DNA from: an uncultured Xanthomonas sp.
GTDB lineage: Bacteria; Pseudomonadota; Gammaproteobacteria; Xanthomonadales; Xanthomonadaceae
Direction of reading: 5' to 3'
Length of the DNA stretch: 64,000 nt
Assembly (NCBI GenBank): GCA_943912265.1
Contig: CALTTS010000010.1
Coordinates: 1-64,000, forward strand
Shown here: one piece after another, positions 34,548 to 42,983 of the stretch
How the letters are laid out: every line of letters starts with the position of its first letter
Position numbering within the stretch: position 1 is the stretch's first letter
The notes under the pieces: model-generated
What the model was told of the DNA's origin: nothing
The model's database searches: none
Seen by the model: only the letters and a program-made list of their open reading frames with translations
Translations under genes and position numbers: made by a program

Positions 34548-35000
34548 TCAGGCCACGACAAGCCTCTCGCGCAGGGAGTCCAATTCCTGCTTGAGCGACT
34601 CGAGGGCCGGCAGGTCGCAAGCCACGGCGCAAAACACCTTCTCCGGGATGCCCCGAGCCTTGGCCTCGAGCGCATGCCCGGCCTCGGTCAGGGCGATGAT
34701 CACCTGTCGCTCGTCGCCGCGATCGCGGCGGCGGCTGACCCGCCCGGCTGCCTCCAGCCGCTTGAGCAGCGGGGTGAGAGTGGCCGAGTCGAGGTACAGC
34801 CGTTCGCCGATCTCGGACACGGTCAGCCCGTCGCGCTCCCACAGCACCAACATCACCAGGTATTGGGGGTAGGTCAGGTCCAGCTCGCGCAACAACCCGC
34901 GATACAACTTGCCCATCGCCAGATTCGCCGAATACAGGGCGAAGCACAGTTGGCGATCGAGCCTGAGCGCGGCTTCGGTGGGGGGGAGGCGCGTGTCCAT
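34548..35000 (-). CDS. ohrR: MarR-family organic peroxide sensor OhrR
   Basis: A 150-residue MarR repressor. Cys19 in LDRQLCFALYSANLAM is the peroxide-reacting residue of OhrR proteins. The winged helix spans LTVSEIGERLYLDSATLTPL and RRRDRGDERQVIIAL. Another Cys pair in the C-terminal part (VFCAVACDLP) suggests a two-Cys type, as in Xanthomonas. It should repress ohr and itself. ATG 35000 is the only start that keeps the family N-terminus, and it falls at the predicted transcription start (leaderless). Confidence 0.92.
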   Translation of the reverse strand: MDTRLPPTEAALRLDRQLCFALYSANLAMGKLYRGLLRELDLTYPQYLVMLVLWERDGLTVSEIGERLYLDSATLTPLLKRLEAAGRVSRRRDRGDERQVIIALTEAGHALEAKARGIPEKVFCAVACDLPALESLKQELDSLRERLVVA

Positions 35001-35034
35001 TGCGCTATCATATTGCGCGCTACTTGTTTGTCAA
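35000..35034 (-). promoter_or_regulatory. ohrR promoter, predicted leaderless, with operator-like repeat
   Basis: On the minus strand a perfect -35 TTGACA (35029-35034) is 16 bases from -10 TATGAT (35007-35012). Only six bases separate the -10 from the ohrR ATG, so transcription should start at or next to the A of the start codon. The imperfect inverted repeat GCGCAATATGATAGCGC (35002-35018) covers the -10, as expected for self-repression. Confidence 0.65.
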
Positions 35035-35176
35035 CCATTTTGTCCTGCCCGCTTCTTGGCGTCCGCGCCCACCCGTGGAAGTTGCAAGGCCCGCCTCATT
35101 CCATGCCGTCCGCCCGTGCCGACGGCCCGGGCCACATCCGACGGATCGCATGGCCGGTCCCGCTTGGGCCCGTGTC

Positions 35177-36142
35177 TCAGTCAGGCCGTGGCCATTCCCG
35201 TCCACCGCCATCCTGCTCGGCGGCCGCTCCTGCACCCACCACACCGGCCGGCCGCTGCACCGGGGCCTGCGCCGTGCGCGTGACGGCGATGTGCCGGACA
35301 GGCATGGGGCAAGCCGCCCCCGGCGGCCCGAACAGGACCCGCAGCACCGCTCCGGGCCCATGGGCGCGGCGCAGCGCGGCGAACATCCCGATCCAGGCAT
35401 GGAACTCCACGCGCAGCGGGTTGTGCCCGCGCACCGGATCGGTCAAGCCGTAACGCGGCGGCACGCCGGAGACCCCGGCGCGGAAACTGCCGAACAGGCG
35501 ATCAAACACGATCAGCATGCCGCCATAGTTGCAGTCCAGATACTCCGGGTTGCTGGCGTGATGGATGCGGTGGTGGGCCGGGGTGTTGAAGACGTACTCC
35601 ACCCACCCCGGCAAACGGCCGATCAACTCGGTATGCAGCCAGAACTGGAAGAACAGGTTCAACCCCAGTGCCGCCAACACGTACGGCACAGGAAAGCCCA
35701 ACAGCACCAGCGGCGCGAAGAACAGCGCCGCGCCGGTGACCGGCGACGACCATCCCAGCCGGTAGGCCGCCGCCAGCGTGTAGTCGGACGGGCTGTGATG
35801 CACCGCGTGGTTGAGCCAGAACCAGCGCACCCGATGGCCCGCGCGATGCATCCAGTAGTAGCAGAACTCCTGGCCGACGATCAGCACGCCCCATTGCCAG
35901 GCGCGGTCCATCGCCCATTCGGCCATCCGGACCCGCGACACGGCATACAACAACAACGCCGCGATGCCGCCGCCGAGAAGCCGGTGGACGAACCCGCGAC
36001 CGAGCATGTCCACCAGCGAGACGCCGTAACTCTTCCAGTCATAACGCCGGCCGCGACGGATCAGCATTCCGGCTTCCACCGTCGCGGCCAGCACCCGTGC
36101 CAGGCCTGGGATCGGCAGCAGGAGCGGATGGCCGGGAAACAC
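35177..36142 (-). CDS. Sterol desaturase/fatty acid hydroxylase family membrane protein
   Basis: A 321-residue inner-membrane protein with several hydrophobic helices and the histidine clusters of the diiron hydroxylase superfamily: YYWMHRAGHRVRWFW, LNHAVHHSPSD and TPAHHRIHHASNPE. Such enzymes hydroxylate or desaturate lipids using oxygen. The exact lipid is unknown. The last 50 residues are rich in Pro/Ala and look disordered. It ends 11 bases before the EF-hand gene's frame begins on the same strand, but no operon link is certain. Confidence 0.87.
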   Translation of the reverse strand: MFPGHPLLLPIPGLARVLAATVEAGMLIRRGRRYDWKSYGVSLVDMLGRGFVHRLLGGGIAALLLYAVSRVRMAEWAMDRAWQWGVLIVGQEFCYYWMHRAGHRVRWFWLNHAVHHSPSDYTLAAAYRLGWSSPVTGAALFFAPLVLLGFPVPYVLAALGLNLFFQFWLHTELIGRLPGWVEYVFNTPAHHRIHHASNPEYLDCNYGGMLIVFDRLFGSFRAGVSGVPPRYGLTDPVRGHNPLRVEFHAWIGMFAALRRAHGPGAVLRVLFGPPGAACPMPVRHIAVTRTAQAPVQRPAGVVGAGAAAEQDGGGREWPRPD

Positions 36143-36153
36143 GGGCCATCACC

Positions 36154-36456
36154 TCACTGCTGGCGGCGCGCCATCCGCGACTGCGCCATGGCGCGCAGCT
36201 CGTCGGCACTGAGCTTGCCGTCGTGGTTCACATCCAGCTGGTCGAAATGCCGGGCCAGGCGCGGCAAGCCGGCTTCGGCCTCGGCCTTGTCGATCAGGCC
36301 GTCGCCGTTCTTGTCGGCCGCCTTCCAGCGCGCCTGCATCTTCTGCAACGTCGCGTCGGAAGGCGGTTGCGCCGGGGCCGCCGCCTGCGCGGCGGCGATG
36401 CCGGCCAGGGACAGCCACAACAGGCCGGCGGCACCAGCCATCATCTGCTTCTTCAT
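36154..36456 (-). CDS. Exported EF-hand calcium-binding protein
   Basis: A 100-residue protein with a signal peptide (MKKQMMAGAAGLLWLSLAGI) and two EF-hand loops, DKNGDGLIDKAE near residue 50 and DVNHDGKLSADE near residue 77, each with the canonical Asp/Asn/Gly/Glu calcium pattern. It probably senses or buffers calcium in the periplasm. ATG 36456 follows GAGGCTCCCG, a modest ribosome site. It is the third of three small exported-protein genes on this strand. Confidence 0.87.
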   Translation of the reverse strand: MKKQMMAGAAGLLWLSLAGIAAAQAAAPAQPPSDATLQKMQARWKAADKNGDGLIDKAEAEAGLPRLARHFDQLDVNHDGKLSADELRAMAQSRMARRQQ

Positions 36457-36499
36457 CGGGAGCCTCGTCGGGACAATGATCAAAAAATCGGGATAGACA

Positions 36500-36952
36500 T
36501 CAGAGAAGCGTGAACACGCCGGCCGGAAGATCTGGGCGCCTGCCACTGCCCTCGCACATCTTCTTGAGATTGGCGAGGCCGCCGGCGGCGGGATCGGCCA
36601 CGTAAAAGTAGCGGGCGATCGAGACGGTGCCTGCCGGATCGCGGACATCGCACCGGGCCAGCGCCCCGGACGGACAACGCGGCAACAGCGTCACCGTCGG
36701 CGGCTTGGCCCCGGGGAAGACAGCCTGCGCCGCCTGTTTGCACCAGGCCGGGCCCACCACGGAAGCGGCAGGGCCGGAAAAACTGGTGCACTCGTGCAAA
36801 TGGATCGGCGCGGGAAGCAGCGGCGGCATCGCCGGCACCGTGCCCTGCTGCTCGCAGGCAGGCACGCCAGCTGCCGACGCACCGATGGCGCCGGCCATGC
36901 AGGCCAGCACGAGCGCCACCCGGAACGGAACGCGGCTGATGACACGCGGCAT
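36500..36952 (-). CDS. Small exported protein, unknown
   Basis: A 150-residue protein with a signal peptide (FRVALVLACMAGAIGASAAG). The mature part has six Cys (VPACEQQG, LHECTSF, PAWCKQA, PRCPSGA, ARCDVRD, KKMCEGS), an even number that fits disulfide bonds in the periplasm. I recognise no domain. It begins 12 bases after the preceding repeat-protein gene stops, so the two are likely co-transcribed. The role is unknown. Confidence 0.65.
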   Translation of the reverse strand: MPRVISRVPFRVALVLACMAGAIGASAAGVPACEQQGTVPAMPPLLPAPIHLHECTSFSGPAASVVGPAWCKQAAQAVFPGAKPPTVTLLPRCPSGALARCDVRDPAGTVSIARYFYVADPAAGGLANLKKMCEGSGRRPDLPAGVFTLL

Positions 36953-36963
36953 GGCAGACGGCC

Positions 36964-37494
36964 TCAGCGGCCCGGGCACGCGATCACCGCGCCGCTGGCG
37001 TCGGTGCAGGTGCCGGCATGGGTCACGGCGCCGTTCTGCACGGTGGTCGACCCGTTGTAGCTGTTGCCGTTGGCCAGCGTGGCCGAACTGCTGCGGCTGC
37101 CGTTGACGGTACCGTCGGCACTGCGGCTGAGGCTGCCGGACGTGCTGCCGGTGGCGCCGTTGGCCAACGTGGCCGACGCACTGCTCTGCTGGCTGGCACT
37201 GCCGTCGGCATTGCGGGAGAAGCTGCCGGAACGCCGGGCCGACGCACCATTGGCTCCCTGCACGCTGGCACCGCTGTAGCCGGTGGTGTTGCCGGCGGCA
37301 TCGGTGGTGGTGCCGTGCCCGCGAGCATGGATGCCGCGGATGCCACGGCCGGCAGCGGCCGTGCCGGTGGCGGTGCCGCCGTCGGCCGTGGTGCCGCTGC
37401 CGTGGACGCGCAGGCGGCCGGCACTGGCATCCGGAACGAAAGCCACGGCGGTGGCCACGGCCGTGGCGAGGGTCAGGACGTGAGCGATGCGCAT
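36964..37494 (-). CDS. Exported Ser/Gly/Thr/Ala-rich repeat protein
   Basis: A 176-residue protein with a signal peptide (HVLTLATAVATAVAFVPDAS) and a low-complexity mature part. An imperfect unit recurs: GSFSRNADGSASQQSSASAT then LANG, and GSLSRSADGTVNGSRSSSAT then LANG. It ends with a small Cys pair (GTCTDASGAVIACPGR). Such composition suggests a surface or extracellular flexible protein; no enzyme motif is present. It is the first gene of the minus-strand trio and is divergent from the response-regulator gene at 37691. Confidence 0.7.
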   Translation of the reverse strand: MRIAHVLTLATAVATAVAFVPDASAGRLRVHGSGTTADGGTATGTAAAGRGIRGIHARGHGTTTDAAGNTTGYSGASVQGANGASARRSGSFSRNADGSASQQSSASATLANGATGSTSGSLSRSADGTVNGSRSSSATLANGNSYNGSTTVQNGAVTHAGTCTDASGAVIACPGR

Positions 37495-37690
37495 GACGGA
37501 TTCTCCTTGCATGGATGGGGTGGGACAGGCACCGATCGCCTGCCGTGGAGCCATCCTGCCGGCGGGCCGGGACGAAAATGCAACCGGGATGCAAGCACAT
37601 GTTTCCCCCGCCCGGCCGCGGAAACATTTCGTTGCAATTGCCCGCCCGGCGCCGTTGTCGGGCCGCGAACCGGCACGCATAGTGACCGCC

Positions 37691-38410
37691 ATGGACGACG
37701 CCTCCCCCCACCTGCTGCTGGTCGACGACGACACCCGCCTGCGCGAGTTGCTTGCCCGCTATCTGGAACAACAGGGCTTCCGCGTGCGCGGCGCCGGCGA
37801 CGGGACGCAGATGCGCCAGGCGCTGGATCGGGGCCATTACGACCTGATCGTGCTCGACCTGATGATGCCGGGCGAGAGCGGGCTGGACATCTGCCGGCGC
37901 CTGCGCGGCCAGGGCGACGCCACGCCCATCGTCATGCTGACCGCCAAAGGCGACGAGATCGACCGCATCGTCGGCCTGGAAATCGGCGCCGACGACTACC
38001 TTCCCAAGCCGGTCAGCCCGCGCGAACTGCTGGCGCGCATCCGCGCGGTCCTGCGGCGCAGCCGGCCGGTGCCGGGCGCGCCGCAGGTCGAGGGCGGGCG
38101 GGTGGCGTTCGGGCCGTTCGTGCTGGACCTCGGCGCGCGCGAACTCCGCCGCGACGGCAGCTTGCTGAAACTGACCTCGGGCGAATTCGCGGTGCTGTCG
38201 GTACTGCTGCGCCATCCCCGCCAGCCGCTCTCGCGCGACCGGCTGATGAGCCTGGCCCATGGCCGCGAACACGAGGCCTTCGAGCGCAGCATCGACGTGG
38301 CCATCGCCCGCTTGCGCAAGATGCTGGAAGACGACCCGCGCAACCCGCGCATGATCCAGACCGTGTGGGGCACCGGCTACGTGTTCGTGCCGCCGGACGC
38401 GACGGCATGA
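37691..38410 (+). CDS. ompR: OmpR-family response regulator
   Basis: A 239-residue regulator. The receiver domain has the acidic pocket LLLVDDDTRL, phospho-acceptor Asp56 in DLIVLDLMMPG, and the Lys in YLPKPVSPREL; a winged helix follows (ELRRDGSLLKLTSGEFAVL ... TVWGTGYVFVPP). The closest type is OmpR. ATG 37691 starts the receiver domain directly. The stop overlaps the kinase start as ATGA. It is divergent from three small exported-protein genes, which may be targets. Confidence 0.9.
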   Translation: MDDASPHLLLVDDDTRLRELLARYLEQQGFRVRGAGDGTQMRQALDRGHYDLIVLDLMMPGESGLDICRRLRGQGDATPIVMLTAKGDEIDRIVGLEIGADDYLPKPVSPRELLARIRAVLRRSRPVPGAPQVEGGRVAFGPFVLDLGARELRRDGSLLKLTSGEFAVLSVLLRHPRQPLSRDRLMSLAHGREHEAFERSIDVAIARLRKMLEDDPRNPRMIQTVWGTGYVFVPPDATA

Positions 38411-39675
38411 CCGCGTCCCGCTGGCTGCCGCGCACGCTGTTCGGCCAGTTCGTGCTGGTGATCGCGCTGGTGCTTGCCGGCGCGGGGCTGCTGGCCGCCC
38501 TGCTCGGCCGCGAACTGGCCACCCGCCCGGCCGCCCAGCAACTGATGCGGGCGATAGACGGTTTCGCCAACGTGGTGGAAGAGCTCGACCGCCATCAGCC
38601 GCGCGCACGCACGCTGGCGCTGTTGAACGAAGCCGGGCTGGAAACGCGTGAAACCCCGCCGGAGTTGCGCCAGGCCACCTTCCTGCCGCTGCTGCGCGAA
38701 CTGGATGCCCGCGCGCGCGGACAGCTGGGCGTCGGTCGCGAGCTGCACGCCGGCCGCGCCGACGGCCGCTCGGCGGTCTGGCTCAAACTCGACACCACGC
38801 CGGCGCTGTGGGTGTCCTTCACCCGTTCGCAGCGCGGCGAGCCGGTGCGTCGGTTCTCCATGCTGATGCTAGGTGCCGCGATCGTGTTGACGTGGCTGGC
38901 CGCCGCCTGGCTGGCCGGCCGGCTGGTGCGGCCATTGCGGCAACTGGCACAGGCCGCGCCCGGCATCGCCCGTGGCGACCCGCCGCCGGCAGTGGCCGGC
39001 ACCCCGCGCGAAGTCGCCGAACTGGCTGACGCGCTGGACCGCGCCAGCGCCCAGGTACGCGATGCCGGCGAGGAGCGCGCACTGATGCTGGCCGGCGTGT
39101 CCCACGACCTGCGCACTCCGCTGACCCGCCTGCAATACGCGCTGGAACTGATCCCGGACGCCGACCCCGCCCTGCGCGCCGGCATGGAGCGCGACATCGA
39201 GGAGATGGACGCCGTGCTCGGCCAGTTCGTCGCCTATGCCCGTGACGGCCGCGACGAACACGCCGAACCGCTGGACCTGGCCGACCTGTGCCGCAATGCC
39301 GCCACCGCCTTGCCTGGCGACTGGACGCTTGATCTTCCGGAGAGCGCACCGATGCGCGGCCGGCCGATGGCGCTACTGCGTGCGGTGGGCAACCTGATGG
39401 CCAATGCCGGCCGTCACGGCCGGCCGCCGTTCGTGCTGTCGTTGCGCCGGGAAGGCCGCCACTGGCTGCTCGAAATCACCGACCACGGCCCGGGCCTGAG
39501 CGCGGAAGCCGCCGCGCGGGTGCGGCAGCCGTTCGTGCGCGGCGGAACCGCCGCCGGCAGCGGCCTCGGTCTGGCCATCGTCGAGCGCGTCGCCCATCAA
39601 CACGGCGGCACGCTGGAGCTGCTGCCGAACTCGCCGCACGGCCTGCGCGCCGTGATCGCGCTGCCCGCGGATTGA
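38407..39675 (+). CDS. EnvZ-type sensor histidine kinase
   Basis: A 422-residue kinase: transmembrane helix 1 (FVLVIALVLAGAGLLAALL), a periplasmic sensor of about 115 residues, transmembrane helix 2 (MLMLGAAIVLTWLAAAWL), HAMP, H-box VSHDLRTPLTRLQ with the phospho-acceptor His, then the ATP-binding domain with NLMANAGRHG and GSGLGLAIVERV. It phosphorylates the OmpR-type regulator whose gene overlaps it by four bases. The stimulus is not known. Confidence 0.92.
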   Translation: MTASRWLPRTLFGQFVLVIALVLAGAGLLAALLGRELATRPAAQQLMRAIDGFANVVEELDRHQPRARTLALLNEAGLETRETPPELRQATFLPLLRELDARARGQLGVGRELHAGRADGRSAVWLKLDTTPALWVSFTRSQRGEPVRRFSMLMLGAAIVLTWLAAAWLAGRLVRPLRQLAQAAPGIARGDPPPAVAGTPREVAELADALDRASAQVRDAGEERALMLAGVSHDLRTPLTRLQYALELIPDADPALRAGMERDIEEMDAVLGQFVAYARDGRDEHAEPLDLADLCRNAATALPGDWTLDLPESAPMRGRPMALLRAVGNLMANAGRHGRPPFVLSLRREGRHWLLEITDHGPGLSAEAAARVRQPFVRGGTAAGSGLGLAIVERVAHQHGGTLELLPNSPHGLRAVIALPAD

Positions 39676-39708
39676 ACTGCCCGTTGCCTCCACCACCCGG
39701 ATCCGACC

Positions 39709-40647
39709 ATGCCCGCTCCCGCCCACCGCTCCCGCCTGCTTGCCGGCATCGCCTTGCTGGCCATCGCCTCCACCCTTGCCGTGGCGGCCGCCCCGGCCCA
39801 GGCCTTGCTCGGCGGCCGCCTGCTCAAGCGCCTGGCCGAACGCCGGAACGCCGGCACCACCACGCTGCCGGCGCCGGCCGGCATGCAGGCGCAGCGCGAC
39901 ATCGCCTATGGCCCGGACCCGAAGCAGCGCCTGGACGCCTACCTGCCGGCACGGGCGCATGACGCGCCCATCCTGGTGATGGTGCACGGCGGCGCCTGGG
40001 CCTTCGGCGACAAGAGCAACGACAACGTCATCGACAACAAGCTGGCGCACTGGATCCCGCAGGGCTTCATCGTGGTATCGGTGAACAACCGGCTGCTGCC
40101 GCAGGCCGCCCCGCTGGAACAGGCGCGCGACGTGGCCAGCGCACTGGCCAAGGTGCAGGCGCTGGCGCCGTCCTGGGGCGGCAATCCGCGCGCGCTGGTG
40201 CTGATGGGCCATTCGGCCGGCGCGCATCTGGCGGCCCTGCTCGACGCCGACCCGGCCCTGCTCAAGGCCGCCGGCGCCCTGCCGCCACGCGGCGTGGTCT
40301 CGCTGGACAGCGCGGCGATGGACGTGCCCGAACTGATGAGCCGCGGTTCGGCGCCGCTGCCGCGTCTGTACCGCGACGCCTTCGGCGACGACCCGGCCGA
40401 CTGGGCGGCAGCCTCGCCCTACCAGCGCCTGCATGCCGGGGCACCGCCGATGCTGGTGGTCTGCTCCAGCCGCCGCGCCGACTCGTGCCCGCAAGGCAAG
40501 GCCCTGATCGCCAAGGCCGCCGGGCTGGGCGTGCGGATGGAACTGCAACCCGAAGACCTGAACCACGGCCAGATCAACCAGACCCTCGGCCTGCCCTCGG
40601 ACTACACCGCAGTGGTGGACCGCTTCATCGCCTCCGTGCTGCACTGA
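39709..40647 (+). CDS. Exported alpha/beta hydrolase (esterase)
   Basis: A 312-residue protein with a signal peptide (SRLLAGIALLAIASTLAVAA). It carries the HGGAW oxyanion motif (LVMVHGGAWAFGDKS) and the nucleophile elbow GHSAG (LVLMGHSAGAHLAAL), as in the hormone-sensitive-lipase/BD-FAE group; the catalytic His is likely in EDLNHGQINQTLG. It should cleave small esters in the periplasm; the substrate is unknown. It lies 33 bases after the kinase, so co-transcription is possible. Confidence 0.88.
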   Translation: MPAPAHRSRLLAGIALLAIASTLAVAAAPAQALLGGRLLKRLAERRNAGTTTLPAPAGMQAQRDIAYGPDPKQRLDAYLPARAHDAPILVMVHGGAWAFGDKSNDNVIDNKLAHWIPQGFIVVSVNNRLLPQAAPLEQARDVASALAKVQALAPSWGGNPRALVLMGHSAGAHLAALLDADPALLKAAGALPPRGVVSLDSAAMDVPELMSRGSAPLPRLYRDAFGDDPADWAAASPYQRLHAGAPPMLVVCSSRRADSCPQGKALIAKAAGLGVRMELQPEDLNHGQINQTLGLPSDYTAVVDRFIASVLH

Positions 40648-40798
40648 CGGCACGGCGGCCTGCCCTGCCCGGCCCGGCCCGGCGCAAGGCAGGGCAAGGC
40701 ACAGCGGGACGCGGATGCCGGCATCGCCGTCGGCCGTCCGCGGCAAGCCATGCCCCCGAGGCCCGGCCCCGGGGACGCAACGGGAACTGCGACGGGAT

Positions 40799-40825
40799 TC
40801 AACAATCCGGCCAAGCTGCCGATAT
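40799..40825 (+). promoter_or_regulatory. Sigma-28 (FliA)-like promoter of motAB
   Basis: TCAA (40799-40802), 15 bases, then GCCGATAT (40818-40825) matches the flagellar sigma factor consensus TAAA-N15-GCCGATAA with two changes. It lies 31 bases before the motA ATG. Control of motor genes by FliA is common in gammaproteobacteria. Confidence 0.65.
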
Positions 40826-40856
40826 TCTTCCTCGTCCCCCTGTCCACCTATCTTCC

Positions 40857-41711
40857 ATGCCCATCATCATCGGACTCGCACTGGTCCTGCTGAGCGTCTT
40901 CGGCGGCTACATCGGTGCCCACGGCAAGCTGGCCGCGCTGTGGCAGCCCTACGAGCTGCTGATCATCGGCGGCGCCGCGCTCGGCGCCTTCATCGCCGCC
41001 ACCCCCGGCAAGGTGCTCAAGGTCACCCTCGGGAAGGTGCTGGGCGTGGTCAAGGGCCCGCAATACAAGCCCGACGATTACCTCGACGTGCTGACCCTGC
41101 TGTACGAACTGCTCAACAAGGCCCGCCGCGACGGCTTCATGTCGCTGGAGGAGCACATCGAGAACGCGCAGGAAAGCGCGATCTTCGCCAAGTACCCCAA
41201 GGTGCAGGCCGACCACCACCTGCTCGACTTCATCACCGACTGCTTCCGCCTGATGATCGGCAGCAGCATCGAGCCGATGGAGCTGGAAGCGCTGCTCGAC
41301 CTGGAACTGGAAAAGCACCACCACGAAGCGATGGCGCCGGCTGACGCGCTGACCACCGTGTCCGACGGCCTGCCCGGCTTCGGCATCGTGGCCGCGGTGC
41401 TGGGCATCGTGATCACCATGGGCGCCATCGGCGGGGACATCCGCGAGGTCGGCGCGCACGTGGCCGGCGCCCTGGTCGGCACCTTCCTCGGCATCCTGCT
41501 GGCCTACGGCTTCGTCGCGCCGCTGGCCTCGGCGGTACGCGCCAACTCCGCCTCCGACTGCTCGATGCTGGAAGCCGTCAAATCCGCCCTGCTCGGCTGC
41601 CTGCGCGGCTACAGCCCGCTGGTGGCGCTGGAATTTGCCCGCAAGACGCTGCCCACCGACATGCGCCCGTCGTTCATCGACCTGGAAACCCACGTCAAGG
41701 GTGCCAAGTAA
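40857..41711 (+). CDS. motA: Flagellar motor stator protein MotA
   Basis: A 284-residue inner-membrane protein with four helices; the last two (GFGIVAAVLGIVITMGAIGG and ALVGTFLGILLAYGFVAPLA) hold the conserved prolines. The cytosolic loop has the charged residues that push on the rotor protein FliG (KARRDGFMSLEEHIE). It forms the proton-driven stator with MotB. The start codon is ATG 40857. The next gene begins right after the TAA stop. Confidence 0.95.
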   Translation: MPIIIGLALVLLSVFGGYIGAHGKLAALWQPYELLIIGGAALGAFIAATPGKVLKVTLGKVLGVVKGPQYKPDDYLDVLTLLYELLNKARRDGFMSLEEHIENAQESAIFAKYPKVQADHHLLDFITDCFRLMIGSSIEPMELEALLDLELEKHHHEAMAPADALTTVSDGLPGFGIVAAVLGIVITMGAIGGDIREVGAHVAGALVGTFLGILLAYGFVAPLASAVRANSASDCSMLEAVKSALLGCLRGYSPLVALEFARKTLPTDMRPSFIDLETHVKGAK

Positions 41712-42683
41712 ATGGCCGCGGCCAAGGGCGCCAACGAGAAGGACCAGCGGCCGATCATCGTCCGCCGGGTCAAGAAGGTGGTCGGCCACGGCCACCACGG
41801 CGGTGCGTGGAAGGTGGCTTATGCCGACTTCGTGACCGCGATGATGGCGTTCTTCCTGGTGATGTGGCTGATGGCCGTCACCACCGCCGCCGAGCGCGGC
41901 GCGATCTCCTCGTATTTCAGCAGCGCCAGCCCGGTGCAAGGCAAGAGCGCCACGCCCGCGCCGGCCGCCAACGGCCCCGGCGGTGCCAGCTCGTCGATGA
42001 TCAAGCTGGGCGGCACGATGGACCTGTCCAAGGGCGACCTGCGCGACATGAACCGGCAGAAGCCCGGCGTGACCGCCGCCGACCAGGCCCGGCAGAAGCA
42101 GCAGGACCAGCAGCGGCTGGAGCAGCTGCGCCAGGACCTGCAGCAAGCCATCAGCAAGAGCCAGGCACTGGAGCCGTTCAAGGACCAGCTGCTGCTGGAC
42201 ATCACGCCCGAAGGCCTGCGCATCCAGATCGTGGACAAGCAGAACCGGCCGATGTTCGACCTCGGCAGCTCGGCGCTCAAGCCGTACACCACCGACATCC
42301 TGCGCGAGCTGGCGCACTACATCGAACAGGTGCCCAACCACATCAGCATCACCGGCCACACCGACACCACGCTGTACAGCACCCAGAACGGCTACACCAA
42401 CTGGGAGCTGAGCGCGGACCGCGCCAACGCCGCGCGGCGCACGCTGATGGCCGGCGGGCTGAGCGAGGACAAGATCGCGCGGGTGGTCGGCCTCGGTTCC
42501 TCGGTGCTGTTCGACAAGGCCAATCCGCAGAACCCGATCAACCGCCGCATCAGCATCGTGGTCATGAGCAAGGAGGCGCTGGACGCCTCGCTCGGCCAGG
42601 TCGGCGACGGCCAGGTGACCAGCTCGGCCCCGGTCGCAGACCCGGACGCGCAGGCGTCCAGCGGCGCCGCGCCGGCCCGCTGA
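41712..42683 (+). CDS. motB: Flagellar motor stator protein MotB
   Basis: A 323-residue protein with one transmembrane helix preceded by AWKVAYADFVTAMMAFFLV, in which Asp39 is the proton-carrying residue. A plug/linker region follows and then a C-terminal OmpA-like peptidoglycan-binding domain (ISITGHTDTTLYS, NWELSADRANAARRTL). It anchors the stator to the cell wall. It directly abuts motA. The tail after the OmpA domain is Ala/Ser-rich and variable. Confidence 0.95.
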   Translation: MAAAKGANEKDQRPIIVRRVKKVVGHGHHGGAWKVAYADFVTAMMAFFLVMWLMAVTTAAERGAISSYFSSASPVQGKSATPAPAANGPGGASSSMIKLGGTMDLSKGDLRDMNRQKPGVTAADQARQKQQDQQRLEQLRQDLQQAISKSQALEPFKDQLLLDITPEGLRIQIVDKQNRPMFDLGSSALKPYTTDILRELAHYIEQVPNHISITGHTDTTLYSTQNGYTNWELSADRANAARRTLMAGGLSEDKIARVVGLGSSVLFDKANPQNPINRRISIVVMSKEALDASLGQVGDGQVTSSAPVADPDAQASSGAAPAR

Positions 42684-42983
42684 ACGCGGCGGCCCGGGCA
42701 CGGCAGCGCGCCCGGGAACAGCGTCCCGTGCAAACGGCCGCGCGGCCTACCGCCGTCGGCATTGCAAGCTCGCCCGGCACGCGCCGCCGGCCACTGCGCG
42801 GCGGCCGGACGCATTCACCGAATCGCTTCTCGCCCGGCCAGGCCAGGCAAACCGGCACGACGACGCGGCCCGCACCTTCGGCCCGAAATCCGCACCGCCG
42901 GCACTTCCCGAAAGAGGACGGGCGGCGTCCACGCGACCCGCAGCTCTCCGGTGTCACAAGCGGATACCCCTGTCGCAGACGGC
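42684..42983. other. Convergent intergenic region, 300 bases
   Basis: This lies between motB and the convergent efflux outer-membrane gene. It is very GC-rich, with several possible stems (for example CCCGGGC near 42693 with GCCCGGG near 42710) that may help termination. I see no gene here. Confidence 0.4.

Noticed and set aside
40661..40696. TGCCCTGC / GCAGGGCA inverted repeat after the esterase as a terminator
   Set aside because: The loop is 20 bases of GGCCC repeats and no T tract follows; the symmetry can arise from base composition.
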